The notes under the pieces were generated by a model that saw only the letters and a program-made list of their open reading frames with translations, searched no databases and had not been told where the DNA came from. A program made the translations under genes and the position numbers. DNA of 16,405 nt from Wenzhouxiangella sp. (GTDB lineage: Bacteria > Pseudomonadota > Gammaproteobacteria > Xanthomonadales > Wenzhouxiangellaceae): the NCBI GenBank assembly GCA_021767625.1, contig JAASTB010000018.1:1-16405 (forward strand), given 5' to 3'. Within the stretch, counting starts at the first letter, position 1. Each line of letters starts with the position of its first letter. Positions 1 through 6,362 of the stretch are shown piece by piece.

Positions 1-398
1 CGCTCGGCCAGCACGGCCATCGACGGCGGCAGGATGAAGATGGTGCAGACATCGGGGTGCGAGCGCAGGATCTGCTCGGCGCCCTGCACGTCGATCTCCA
101 GCAGCACGTCGCGCCCCGAACCCCACAGCGCCTCCACGCGGTCGCGCCGGGTGCCGTAGTAGTTGCCGTAGACCTCGGCGTACTCGATGTAGTCGCCGTC
201 GGCAATGCCCCGCTCGAATTCCTCGACCGAGACGAAATGATACTGCTCGCCGTCGATCTCGCCCTTGCGGGCCGGCCGTGTCGTGTCGGACACCGACAGC
301 GCCACCTTCGGGCACTGCTGAAGCAGCGCCCGCATCAGACTGGTCTTGCCCGCGCCGCTGGGCGCGGCGATCAGGAACAGGTCGCCGTCACTCGACAT
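1..398 (-). CDS. gmk: Guanylate kinase, N-terminal part (cut by window edge)
   Basis: Cytoplasmic guanylate kinase phosphorylates GMP (and dGMP) to GDP with ATP, in purine nucleotide recycling. The visible 132 residues include the P-loop APSGAGKT at about residues 12-19, the GMP-binding stretch SVSDTTRPARKGE followed by DGEQYHFVS, and the conserved LLEIDVQGA segment. The ATG at 398-396 is preceded by AGGTG about 4 nt upstream. It lies inside the 3' end of yicC (stop at 388-390), an 11-nt overlap that indicates one transcript and translational coupling. A yicC-gmk pairing is common in bacteria. The C-terminus lies beyond base 1, so about a third of the usual ~205 residues is missing. The identification is very secure. 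Confidence 0.97.
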   Translation of the reverse strand, partial: MSSDGDLFLIAAPSGAGKTSLMRALLQQCPKVALSVSDTTRPARKGEIDGEQYHFVSVEEFERGIADGDYIEYAEVYGNYYGTRRDRVEALWGSGRDVLLEIDVQGAEQILRSHPDVCTIFILPPSMAVLAE

Positions 399-1257
399 TC
401 TGCACCTGCTCACGCATCTGCTCGACCAGCACCTTCAGCTCGACGGCGGCCTGGCCGACCTCGGCCAGGGTCGCTTTCGAGCCCAGGGTGTTGGCCTCGC
501 GGTTGAGTTCCTGCATCAGGAAATCCAGGCGGCGGCCAACCGGCTCGTCGAGCGCCATGACTCTCCTGACTTCGGCAACATGCGTCTCAAGCCGGTCGAG
601 CTCCTCGTCGACATCGAGCTTTTGCAGCTGCATGACCACTTCCTGCTCGATGCGGCCCTCGTCGACGGCGACGTCGAGGGACTCCAGCTTCTCGCGAAAC
701 CGCGCATCCACCGCCGCGCGGATGGCCGGCATGCGCTCGCGCACGAGGCGAGCCTGCTCTTCGATGCCGGCCAGACGCTGCTCGATCATCGCCGCAATCG
801 CGCGCCCCTCCTGCTCGCGCGCGGCGATCAACTCGTCGACGGCTTCGTCGAACAGCGCGAGCGCCGGCTCGAAGGCGGACTCGAGGTCGCTGTCGGCCTG
901 CTCGATCAGGCCCGGCCAGGACAGCAGGTGCACCAGGTCGGGCTCGGCGCTGCCGCCGGCCAGGTCGGCAATTTCGTCGTGCGCGCGCAGCAGGTTGCGG
1001 GCCACGTCGAGATTGATGCGCATGTCGGCGGCCGCGGCGGCCGGATCGGGCTGGAACTTGAGCGAGACTTCGACCTTGCCGCGGCCCAGGCGCTCCTTGA
1101 GCCGGCTGCGGATACCGGGCTCCAGCGTCCGGAAGTCCTCGGGCAGGCGCAGGCTGGGGTCGAGAAAGCGCTGGTTGACCGAGCGGATCTCCCAGGTCAG
1201 CTGCCCGGCCTCCAGGTGGCCGGAGCGCCGGGCGTAGGCGGTCATGCTTCTGATCAT
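388..1257 (-). CDS. yicC: YicC family endoribonuclease
   Basis: A 289-residue YicC/YloC protein, close to the 287 residues of the E. coli protein, which has been described as an endoribonuclease acting on small RNAs. It opens with MIRSMTAYAR, followed by EIRSVNQRFLD at about 23-33 and RLPEDFR at about 38-44. It ends with the family-typical block NREANTLGSKA...ELKVLVEQMREQ. The start chosen is ATG 1257-1255 because it matches the family N-terminus. An in-frame ATG at 1302 would add 15 residues that do not resemble the family, although that site has a better purine-rich stretch (GGGGAAGGG) just upstream, so the true start is not settled by ribosome binding alone. The gene diverges from rph across 86 nt and overlaps gmk by 11 nt. 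The divergent yicC/rph layout is the same as in E. coli. Confidence 0.95.
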   Translation of the reverse strand: MIRSMTAYARRSGHLEAGQLTWEIRSVNQRFLDPSLRLPEDFRTLEPGIRSRLKERLGRGKVEVSLKFQPDPAAAAADMRINLDVARNLLRAHDEIADLAGGSAEPDLVHLLSWPGLIEQADSDLESAFEPALALFDEAVDELIAAREQEGRAIAAMIEQRLAGIEEQARLVRERMPAIRAAVDARFREKLESLDVAVDEGRIEQEVVMQLQKLDVDEELDRLETHVAEVRRVMALDEPVGRRLDFLMQELNREANTLGSKATLAEVGQAAVELKVLVEQMREQVQNVE

Positions 1258-1343
1258 GGCAATTGTCGTCGGGCCACAGAGCCGCTGGAAACAGTCCGAC
1301 ATGGTACCCTTCCCCGACCCCCGAGAGAAAGGAAACCCCGGTT

Positions 1344-2066
1344 TTGACCCGACCGTCCGGACGCCAGAACGACGAACTCCGCCCCGTGACCATCGAGCGC
1401 CATTTCACGCGCCACGCTGAGGGCTCCGTGCTGATCAGCTGCGGTGAGACCCGGGTGCTCTGCAACGCCAGCGTCGAGGAACGCGTCCCGCCCTGGCTGC
1501 GGGGCAAGGGCCAGGGCTGGGTGACCGCCGAGTACGGCATGTTGCCGCGCGCCACCGGCACGCGCAACATGCGCGAGGCCACGCGCGGCAAGCAGGGTGG
1601 ACGCACACTCGAGATCCAGCGCCTGATCGGCCGCAGCCTGCGCGCCGTCATCGATCTCGAGGCCCTGGGCGAACGCACGGTCACGCTCGACTGCGACGTG
1701 CTCCAGGCCGACGGCGGCACGCGCACGGCCTCGATCACCGGCGCCTACGTGGCCCTGGTCGACGCCATGGACGGCCTGTTCGATGCCGGCAAGGTCAAGA
1801 AGAGCCCGATTCACGGCCGCGTGGCCGCCGTGTCGGTCGGCATGCTCGGCCCGGATCCCGTTCTCGACCTGGACTACCGCGAAGACTCCGGCGCCGATAC
1901 CGACCTTAACGTGGTCATGAACGACGGCGGCGGATTCATCGAGATCCAGGGCACCGCCGAAGGCCACGCCTTCCGCCGCGACGAGCTCGACGGCATGCTG
2001 GAACTGGCCGAAAAGGGCATTCGCGAATTGATCGCCGCGCAGGACGCCGCGCTAAATGGCGCTTGA
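1344..2066 (+). CDS. rph: Ribonuclease PH (TTG start)
   Basis: Ribonuclease PH is a phosphorolytic 3'-to-5' exoribonuclease that trims tRNA precursors. The 240-residue product matches the family's usual ~238. Landmarks are ELRPVTIERHFTRHAEGSVL at 11-30, GKQGGRTLEIQRLIGRSLR at 82-100 (phosphate-binding arginines), LDCDVLQADGGTRTASITGA at 115-134 and the acidic DYREDSGADTD at 177-187. The start is TTG at 1344, because family homology begins there (MTRPSGRQNDELRP) and AAAGGA lies 10 nt upstream at 1328-1333. The only in-frame ATG is much further upstream, at 1263. The gene diverges from yicC and overlaps rdgB by 11 nt, so rph and rdgB are probably co-transcribed. No obvious consensus promoter stands out in the 86-nt divergent spacer. 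Confidence 0.96.
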   Translation: MTRPSGRQNDELRPVTIERHFTRHAEGSVLISCGETRVLCNASVEERVPPWLRGKGQGWVTAEYGMLPRATGTRNMREATRGKQGGRTLEIQRLIGRSLRAVIDLEALGERTVTLDCDVLQADGGTRTASITGAYVALVDAMDGLFDAGKVKKSPIHGRVAAVSVGMLGPDPVLDLDYREDSGADTDLNVVMNDGGGFIEIQGTAEGHAFRRDELDGMLELAEKGIRELIAAQDAALNGA

Positions 2067-2658
2067 CGGCGGCAAGCTGGTCCTGGCCAGCGGCAACAAG
2101 GGCAAGCTGCGTGAGCTGGCCCACATGCTCGAACCGCTGCACATCGAGGTCCACTCCCAGGCCGATTTCGACGTCACGCCGGTCGACGAGTCCGGCCTGA
2201 CCTTCGTCGAGAACGCCCTGCTGAAGGCGCGCGAAGCGTCCCGGGTCTCCGGCCTGCCGGCACTCGGCGACGATTCCGGGCTGGTGGTCGACGCGCTTGA
2301 CGGCCGCCCGGGCATCTACTCGGCGCGCTTTGCCGGCGAGTCGGCCTCGGACGCCGACAACAACGACAAACTCCTTGCCCAACTCGCCGACCTGCCGATG
2401 GAACGGCGCACGGCGCATTTCCATTGCTGCCTGGTGCTGCTGCGCCACGAAGCCGATCCGGTGCCGATCATCGCCGAGGGTATATGGCACGGCCACATCC
2501 TCGAAGCGCCGCGCGGCGAAGGCGGCTTCGGCTACGACCCCCTCTTCCACGACCGCGAACTGGGCGCAACAGCCGCCGAACTGCCGATGGAAGAGAAGGC
2601 CCGCGTCAGCCACCGCGGCCGCGCCCTCGCCGCGTTGATCGAGCAGTTGAAAGCGTAG
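2056..2658 (+). CDS. rdgB: RdgB/HAM1 family XTP/dITP diphosphatase
   Basis: Cytoplasmic house-cleaning pyrophosphatase that hydrolyses dITP, XTP and related deaminated purine triphosphates to monophosphates, keeping them out of DNA and RNA. Its 200 residues compare with 197 in E. coli RdgB. Visible motifs are the nucleotide-binding SxNxxK (S12, N14, K17), TFVENALLKAR at about 49-59, the catalytic ALGDDSGL at 69-76, GIYSARFAGE at about 86-95, GGFGYDPLF at 156-164 and SHRGRAL at 185-191. The ATG at 2056 lies within the last codons of rph, giving an 11-nt overlap. This suggests reinitiation or translational coupling, since no separate strong ribosome site is evident. It is followed by a 340-nt repeat-filled spacer before hemW, its usual neighbour in gammaproteobacteria. 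Confidence 0.96.
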   Translation: MALDGGKLVLASGNKGKLRELAHMLEPLHIEVHSQADFDVTPVDESGLTFVENALLKAREASRVSGLPALGDDSGLVVDALDGRPGIYSARFAGESASDADNNDKLLAQLADLPMERRTAHFHCCLVLLRHEADPVPIIAEGIWHGHILEAPRGEGGFGYDPLFHDRELGATAAELPMEEKARVSHRGRALAALIEQLKA

Positions 2659-2670
2659 CGCTGGCTAAGG

Positions 2671-2715
2671 GGTTCGGGAAAAGACGGGTTCGGTGTTCGG
2701 GGTTCAGGGTTCCGG
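2671..2715. repeat. Degenerate GGTTCGGG-type tract after rdgB
   Basis: Five imperfect copies of a GGTTC[GA]GG-like unit lie just beyond the rdgB stop (2671-2678, 2686-2693, then overlapping units to 2715). This reads as low-complexity DNA rather than coding sequence. The sense of the repeat is opposite to the CCTGAAA tract at 2911-2948, so the two may be degenerate inverted ends of one element. Function is unknown. Confidence 0.55.
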
Positions 2716-2820
2716 AAAACACAGGGCAATTCTGGGGCTAGGAGCTCGTTGTCTTGCCCGTTGCTATCGGCGAGATAGGCATTCGGGCTTTCTGCAACGA
2801 TCCTTCGGCTTCGCCACGCG

Positions 2821-2892
2821 TCCCGGCCCCCGAGCCGGGACCTCCCCACCGAAGTCGCCAACCGCTGGAAGGCCCCGGCTCAAGGCCGGGGC
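2821..2892. repeat. Two GC-rich REP-like hairpins in the rdgB-hemW spacer
   Basis: Two perfect inverted repeats lie 31 nt apart. The first has TCCCGGC (2821-2827) pairing with GCCGGGA (2834-2840) around a 6-nt loop. The second has GCCCCGGC (2872-2879) pairing with GCCGGGGC (2885-2892) around a 5-nt loop. Neither is followed by a T run, so they look more like dispersed REP-type palindromes than intrinsic terminators. They could still stabilise the rph-rdgB mRNA 3' end. The spacing and shared CCGG core suggest a repeat family, to be tested by counting copies in the genome. Confidence 0.6.
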
Positions 2893-2910
2893 GACAAAGT
2901 CGCTTGTTTT

Positions 2911-2948
2911 CCTGAAACCTGAAAACCTGAAACCTGAAACCTCAAACC
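2911..2948. repeat. CCTGAAA heptad tandem tract upstream of hemW
   Basis: Five tandem units are visible: CCTGAAA (2911), CCTGAAAA (2918), CCTGAAA (2926), CCTGAAA (2933) and CCTCAAA (2940), followed by CC. The unit period is 7 nt with one 8-nt variant. The copies are far too short and contiguous for a CRISPR array. The tract ends about 50 nt before the hemW start, so it may lie in or near the hemW leader. Together with 2671-2715 it frames the two hairpins between them. Confidence 0.75.
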
Positions 2949-2998
2949 AATATTCGAGTCCAATAGCCACCTCGCCCTAACACCCACGCAAGCGTCCG

Positions 2999-4168
2999 AT
3001 GCTATCCACCCCACCCCTATCGCTCTACATCCACCTACCCTGGTGCGTCGCCAAGTGCCCGTACTGCGATTTCAACTCGCACGCACTAAAGGATGAATTG
3101 CCCGAAGAGCGCTACGTCGACGCGCTGCTGGCCGATCTGGAAGTGGACCTGCCGCGCGTGTGGGGCCGGCCGGTGGTCAGCGTCTTCCTGGGGGGCGGCA
3201 CGCCCAGCCTGTTTTCGGCGGCCGCCATCGACCGGCTGCTGGCCGGCGTGCGCGCCCGGGTCCAGCTCGCCCCGGGGGCGGAGGTCACCATGGAGGCCAA
3301 CCCCGGCACGGTCGAGCACGATCGCTTCGAGGCCTACCGGGCCGCCGGCGTCAATCGCATCAGCCTGGGCATCCAGACCTTCGACGACGCGCAGCTCAAG
3401 AAGCTGGGGCGCATTCACTCTGCCCATGAGGCGGCCACCGCCATCGAGGCGGTCAAGGCCGCCGGATTCGAGCGCTTCAACCTGGACCTGATGTGGGCCC
3501 TGCCCGGGCAGACGATCGACGAGGCGGTTGCCGACGTCGAACGCGCCCTCGCCTTCGGGCCGCGCCATCTCTCCCATTACCAGTTGACTCTCGAACCCAA
3601 TACCGTCTTCGCCAAGCACCCCCCGACGCTGCCAGACGAGGACGCCGTCATCGCCATGCAGGAAGCCTGCGGCGAGCGCCTGGCGGCAGCGCGCTTGCGC
3701 CCCTACGAGATCTCCGCCTGGGCCGAGCCGGGCCAGGAGAGCGTGCACAACATCAACTACTGGCGCTTCGGCGACTACCTGGGCATCGGCGCGGGCGCAC
3801 ACGGCAAAATCACCCTTCCGGCGGAAGATTGCATCGTTCGCACCCGGCGCAAGGCCCACCCCCGCCCTTACCTCAAGGCCGCTGGGGACCGGAGCTTCAT
3901 TGCGGAGGATTATCCGATCCCGGAGCGCGAGCTCGCCTTCGAGTACTTCCTCAATCGGCTCCGGCTCGACGAGCCCATCGCGCTCGCCGAGTTCGAGGCG
4001 CGCACCGGGCTGTCGGCCGAGAGCATCGCCGGCCCGCTCGATCGCGCGCGGGAGCTCGAACTGCTGATCACGGAGAAGCGCACCGGAGACAACGGCGCCG
4101 GGCAGTCGCTGCGACGCACGGCTCGAGGTCAGCGCTTCCTCAATGACCTGCAGGCGCTCTTCCTCTAA
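2999..4168 (+). CDS. hemW: Radical SAM heme chaperone HemW
   Basis: HemW is a radical-SAM-fold protein related to coproporphyrinogen dehydrogenase HemN. It binds heme and acts as a heme chaperone for respiratory enzymes, and is not itself the oxygen-independent oxidase. The 389-residue product (E. coli 378) carries the 4Fe-4S/SAM motif CxxxCxxC at C16, C20 and C23 within WCVAKCPYCDFNSH. Other landmarks are the SAM-binding GGGTPS at 65-70, EANPGT at 99-104, SLGIQTF, NLDLMWALPGQT and the C-terminal HemN_C region (FEYFLNRLRL). The ATG at 2999 matches the family start, but the upstream sequence has no clear Shine-Dalgarno. Repetitive tracts flank the gene on both sides. Annotation as HemN would be a common mislabel, since the short HemW length and N-terminus argue against it. 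Confidence 0.95.
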   Translation: MLSTPPLSLYIHLPWCVAKCPYCDFNSHALKDELPEERYVDALLADLEVDLPRVWGRPVVSVFLGGGTPSLFSAAAIDRLLAGVRARVQLAPGAEVTMEANPGTVEHDRFEAYRAAGVNRISLGIQTFDDAQLKKLGRIHSAHEAATAIEAVKAAGFERFNLDLMWALPGQTIDEAVADVERALAFGPRHLSHYQLTLEPNTVFAKHPPTLPDEDAVIAMQEACGERLAAARLRPYEISAWAEPGQESVHNINYWRFGDYLGIGAGAHGKITLPAEDCIVRTRRKAHPRPYLKAAGDRSFIAEDYPIPERELAFEYFLNRLRLDEPIALAEFEARTGLSAESIAGPLDRARELELLITEKRTGDNGAGQSLRRTARGQRFLNDLQALFL

Positions 4169-4177
4169 GCCGATTCA

Positions 4178-4210
4178 CCCGGGCCCGGGAACCTGACTCC
4201 CTGGAACCTG
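4178..4210. repeat. Palindrome plus GGAACCTG direct repeats after hemW
   Basis: A perfect 12-nt palindrome CCCGGGCCCGGG (4178-4189) runs into two exact GGAACCTG copies (4188-4195 and 4203-4210), 15 nt apart. The octamer resembles the CCTGAAA units upstream of hemW. No T run follows, so this is not a typical intrinsic terminator, and its role is unknown. Confidence 0.5.
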
Positions 4211-4236
4211 TCACAAGTCGCTTCCTCTGCCATAAT
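4208..4236 (+). promoter_or_regulatory. Candidate sigma-70 promoter for the MFS transporter
   Basis: CATAAT at 4231-4236 matches the -10 consensus at 5 of 6 positions and lies 17 nt downstream of CTGTCA (4208-4213), a 4 of 6 match to the -35. The predicted start of transcription would be about 20 nt before the MFS start codon. The -35 overlaps the second GGAACCTG repeat. Support is by consensus only. Confidence 0.35.
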
Positions 4237-4263
4237 CGGCCACGGATTTCTGGAGCTTCGGGC

Positions 4264-5559
4264 ATGCGCAGCATCGTCTCAATCACCACCCTGCTGTTCG
4301 GCATCGCACTGATGCTGGCGGGCAACGGCCTGATCGGCACGCTGCTTGGCGTGCGCGGCGGCATCGAGGGTTTTTCGAGCACGGTGCTGGGCATGGTCAT
4401 GGCCGGCTACTTCAGCGGATTCGTCGCAGGCACTTTCATCGTGCCGCGAATGATTCGGGGCGCGGGCCACGTGCGCACATTTGCCGCGCTGGCTTCCATC
4501 TGCTCCGTGACGGTGCTCCTGCATGGCCTGTATCCCAACCCGCTGGTCTGGTTCGCCGCGCGCGCGGCGGCAGGGGTGTGCATCGTCGGCATCTACATCG
4601 TCATCGAGAGCTGGCTCAACGAGCAAACGACCAACGAGCAGCGCGGCCACATCTTCTCGGCCTACATGACCACGACGCTCATCGGCCTGGGCATCGGCCA
4701 GGTCCTGCTGCTCGCCGGGGACATCAACACGCTGCAACTCTTCGCGCTGGCCTCGGTGCTGATGTCGGTCGGACTGGTGCCGGTCGCGCTCACACGCGTG
4801 CAGGAGCCGCCTATCGTCGAGGCGCACCGCCTGGGCCTGCGCAAGCTCTACGAGGCTTCTCCGCTGGGCGTGGTCGGCGCGCTTTTCGCCGGTGTCGGCA
4901 CCGGTGCATTCTGGGGCCTGGCACCGGTGATGGCGGCCGGCATCGGTCTCAACCCGTCGGGCATTTCCGGCTTCATGAGCCTGAGCATTCTGGGCGGCGC
5001 CGTCGTGATGTGGCCGATCGGGATGCTGTCCGACCGGCTGGACCGCCGGAAGGTGCTGGCCTGGGTCTGCCTGGCAACCGGCGTCGCGGCGCTCGGCGCC
5101 CTGTGGCTGATCACCTGGGATTCGCGCCTGATCCTGATCGCCGGCCTGCTCTACGGGGCGACGGGATTCAGCATGTACTCGCTGTCGGCCTCGCACACGA
5201 ACGACCACATCGAGGCCGAGCACATGCTCGAGGCCACCTCGAGCCTGCAGCTGCTCTACGGCTCCGGTGCCATCGCCGGGCCGCTGGTGGCCGGCTTCCT
5301 GATGGAGTGGTTCGGACCGTCCACCCTGCTCGCCTTCATGGGCGTCGCCGCCCTCGTCCCGGCCGGCTTCGCGCGCTGGCGCATGTGGGTCCGCCCGCCG
5401 GTGCCGCTCGACGAGCAGGGCGACTGGGTGCCGCAGTTCGCCACTTCACCGGCCGCCCTGGAGATGTATCCGGAGGCCGAGGAAGAGGAAGTTGACGAAG
5501 AATCCAACGGGATGGAGTCGCAGACCTCGGCCGCATCGCCAGCCGGCGATTCTCGCTAA
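4264..5559 (+). CDS. MFS transporter, YcaD/UPF0226-like
   Basis: A 431-residue inner-membrane protein with about 12 hydrophobic segments, the first at about residues 4-27. The central cytoplasmic loop around 178-198 is followed by a second six-helix bundle. An MFS motif A-like loop, GMLSDRLDRRK at 253-263, joins two helices of the second half, and the segment IESWLNEQTTNEQRG at 114-128 is typical of the YcaD group. The substrate cannot be read from sequence. GGAG at 4252-4255 lies 8 nt before the ATG and supports this start. The C-terminus extends beyond the usual family length as a hydrophilic tail rich in Glu/Asp (PEAEEEEVDEES, about 400-411). It follows hemW by 95 nt but probably has its own promoter, and no physiological link with heme is demonstrable. 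Confidence 0.9.
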   Translation: MRSIVSITTLLFGIALMLAGNGLIGTLLGVRGGIEGFSSTVLGMVMAGYFSGFVAGTFIVPRMIRGAGHVRTFAALASICSVTVLLHGLYPNPLVWFAARAAAGVCIVGIYIVIESWLNEQTTNEQRGHIFSAYMTTTLIGLGIGQVLLLAGDINTLQLFALASVLMSVGLVPVALTRVQEPPIVEAHRLGLRKLYEASPLGVVGALFAGVGTGAFWGLAPVMAAGIGLNPSGISGFMSLSILGGAVVMWPIGMLSDRLDRRKVLAWVCLATGVAALGALWLITWDSRLILIAGLLYGATGFSMYSLSASHTNDHIEAEHMLEATSSLQLLYGSGAIAGPLVAGFLMEWFGPSTLLAFMGVAALVPAGFARWRMWVRPPVPLDEQGDWVPQFATSPAALEMYPEAEEEEVDEESNGMESQTSAASPAGDSR

Positions 5560-5578
5560 CGGCTTCATAGGTCGGTCC

Positions 5579-5611
5579 TGACAAATTGAAGATGTCATTT
5601 TGAATTCGTCA
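5579..5611. promoter_or_regulatory. Imperfect inverted repeat, likely antitoxin operator
   Basis: TGACAAATT (5579-5587) faces AATTCGTCA (5603-5611), matching as an inverted repeat at 8 of 9 positions with a 15-nt centre. The right arm overlaps the proposed -35 hexamer (5600-5605). Ribbon-helix-helix antitoxins typically bind such palindromes to repress their own operon. That is inferred here, not shown. Confidence 0.45.
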
Positions 5612-5627
5612 GCACTTGCCGTATGAT
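5600..5627 (+). promoter_or_regulatory. Candidate promoter of the toxin-antitoxin operon
   Basis: TTGAAT (5600-5605, 4 of 6 matches to -35) and TATGAT (5622-5627, 5 of 6 matches to -10) are separated by 16 nt in an AT-rich island that stands out from the GC-rich surroundings. Transcription would begin about 25 nt before the antitoxin ATG at 5660. Confidence 0.5.
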
Positions 5628-5659
5628 TTTGGCTAATGAGCCGTACCAGCCTGTGAGCC

Positions 5660-5905
5660 ATGACTATCGAAACCACCAAACTGACCATCCGGATCCCCGT
5701 GCAGGACGCCGTGTTTGCGAAGAAATACGCACGCGAGCACGGAATCACGGTCACCGAAGTCATTGATCGTTATCTGCGGCAGATGCGAGAGCTGGAAAAC
5801 TATCGGCCGTCAACTGCGCTCGAAGCCATTACCGGGCTGCTGCCGCCGGAAATCGATGCCGAGAAGGAGTTTCGTGACCATCGGATGCAAAAGCATCAGG
5901 CATGA
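5660..5905 (+). CDS. Antitoxin, ribbon-helix-helix/DUF6364-like
   Basis: An 81-residue small protein whose N-terminus TKLTIRIPVQDAVFAKKYA (6-24), followed by HGITVTEVIDRYL, has the strand-helix-helix pattern of ribbon-helix-helix DNA-binding antitoxins, and most resembles the DUF6364 family. The strand (about 6-13) would pair in a dimer to contact operator DNA. The polar, proline-containing C-terminal half (from about 48) is the expected toxin-neutralising arm. Its stop overlaps the toxin start in an ATGA junction (5902-5905), a typical toxin-antitoxin layout ensuring coupled translation. The start ATG at 5660 has only a weak GTGAG upstream. The promoter and inverted repeat just upstream suggest autorepression. 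The family assignment comes from sequence pattern and context. Confidence 0.82.
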   Translation: MTIETTKLTIRIPVQDAVFAKKYAREHGITVTEVIDRYLRQMRELENYRPSTALEAITGLLPPEIDAEKEFRDHRMQKHQA

Positions 5906-6309
5906 TCCTGATCGACCTCAACGTACTGCTGGATGTCCTCCAGCAGCGCCAGCCCTACTTTCAGGCCTCGTCAGCCTTGATCGATCGAGCACTTGCCGAC
6001 AACAAGTCAGCATGTATCCCAGCCCATGCCGTTACAACAATTCACTACCTTGTGGCTAAATACGGCAATCGACAATCAGCCAACCGTGCGGTCGATTGGC
6101 TCCTGACGCATTTTCAGGTCGCAGCAGTAACCTCCAATGAGCTGGTACGGGCACGCGCACTCGACTGGCCAGACTTCGAAGATGCCGTGGTTGCTGCAGC
6201 CGCCGAGGCCGAGAACTGCAGCGCCATCGTCACGCGCAACGTGTCGGACTTCCGGAATTCGCCCGTACCGGCAAGGACGCCGGAAGAATACCTGCTGATT
6301 GTACGTTGA
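5902..6309 (+). CDS. PIN-domain (VapC-like) ribonuclease toxin
   Basis: A 135-residue PIN-domain protein, the likely toxin of the pair and a Mg2+-dependent endoribonuclease that would inhibit translation when freed from its antitoxin. Visible acidic and polar residues include D5 in the opening LIDLNVLLDVL, D11, the cluster DFEDAVVAAAA (D91, E93, D94), and the late motif IVTRNVSDF (N113, D116). At the site where classical VapC has its second-helix glutamate, this protein reads IPAHAVTTIHYL (39-50), as in the PIN_3-type subgroup, so the metal site may be built slightly differently. It overlaps the antitoxin by 4 nt. RNA target is unknown. Base composition of the pair is lower in GC than the flanking genes, consistent with horizontal acquisition. 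Confidence 0.88.
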   Translation: MILIDLNVLLDVLQQRQPYFQASSALIDRALADNKSACIPAHAVTTIHYLVAKYGNRQSANRAVDWLLTHFQVAAVTSNELVRARALDWPDFEDAVVAAAAEAENCSAIVTRNVSDFRNSPVPARTPEEYLLIVR

Positions 6310-6332
6310 GGCGGCCCCAGGCTGCGCCTTCC

Positions 6333-6362
6333 CGTAGGTTGGGGATGTAACCCCGCCCTACG
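6333..6362. repeat. Hairpin between toxin and kinase genes, overlapping the kinase stop codon
   Basis: CGTAGG (6333-6338) and GGGG (6341-6344) pair with CCCC (6351-6354) and CCTACG (6357-6362) around a 6-nt loop, giving about 10 base pairs with a 2-nt internal mismatch. It lies between two convergent genes and includes the kinase stop codon (6358-6360). There is no T run on either strand, so efficient intrinsic termination is uncertain. The GTAGG...CCTAC form resembles dispersed intergenic palindromes, which is a hypothesis only. Confidence 0.5.

Noticed and set aside
346..1347. Long plus-strand reading frames opposite yicC (also 278-1237)
   Set aside because: They mirror the codon pattern of the certain yicC gene on the minus strand, have low-complexity Ser/Arg or Leu/Ala composition and no family resemblance. 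Long antisense frames are expected in GC-rich DNA.
587..1967. Minus-strand reading frames opposite rph and yicC (587-1738 and 1254-1967)
   Set aside because: Arg/Ala/Pro-rich translations without motifs that cross two well-supported genes; they are shadow frames.
2911..2948. Possible CRISPR-like repeats
   Set aside because: Units are 7-8 nt with no spacers between them and no cas genes; a simple tandem tract.
2693..2980. Short frames in the rdgB-hemW spacer on both strands
   Set aside because: Their translations simply render the repeats (for example SGFRFSGFR from the heptad tract and hairpins), with no ribosome site and no plausible fold.
4279..5495. Frames overlapping the MFS transporter (4279-5223 minus, 4578-5495 plus)
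   Set aside because: Rich in Arg, His and Gln from frame-shifted reading of a clear 12-helix membrane protein; no independent evidence.
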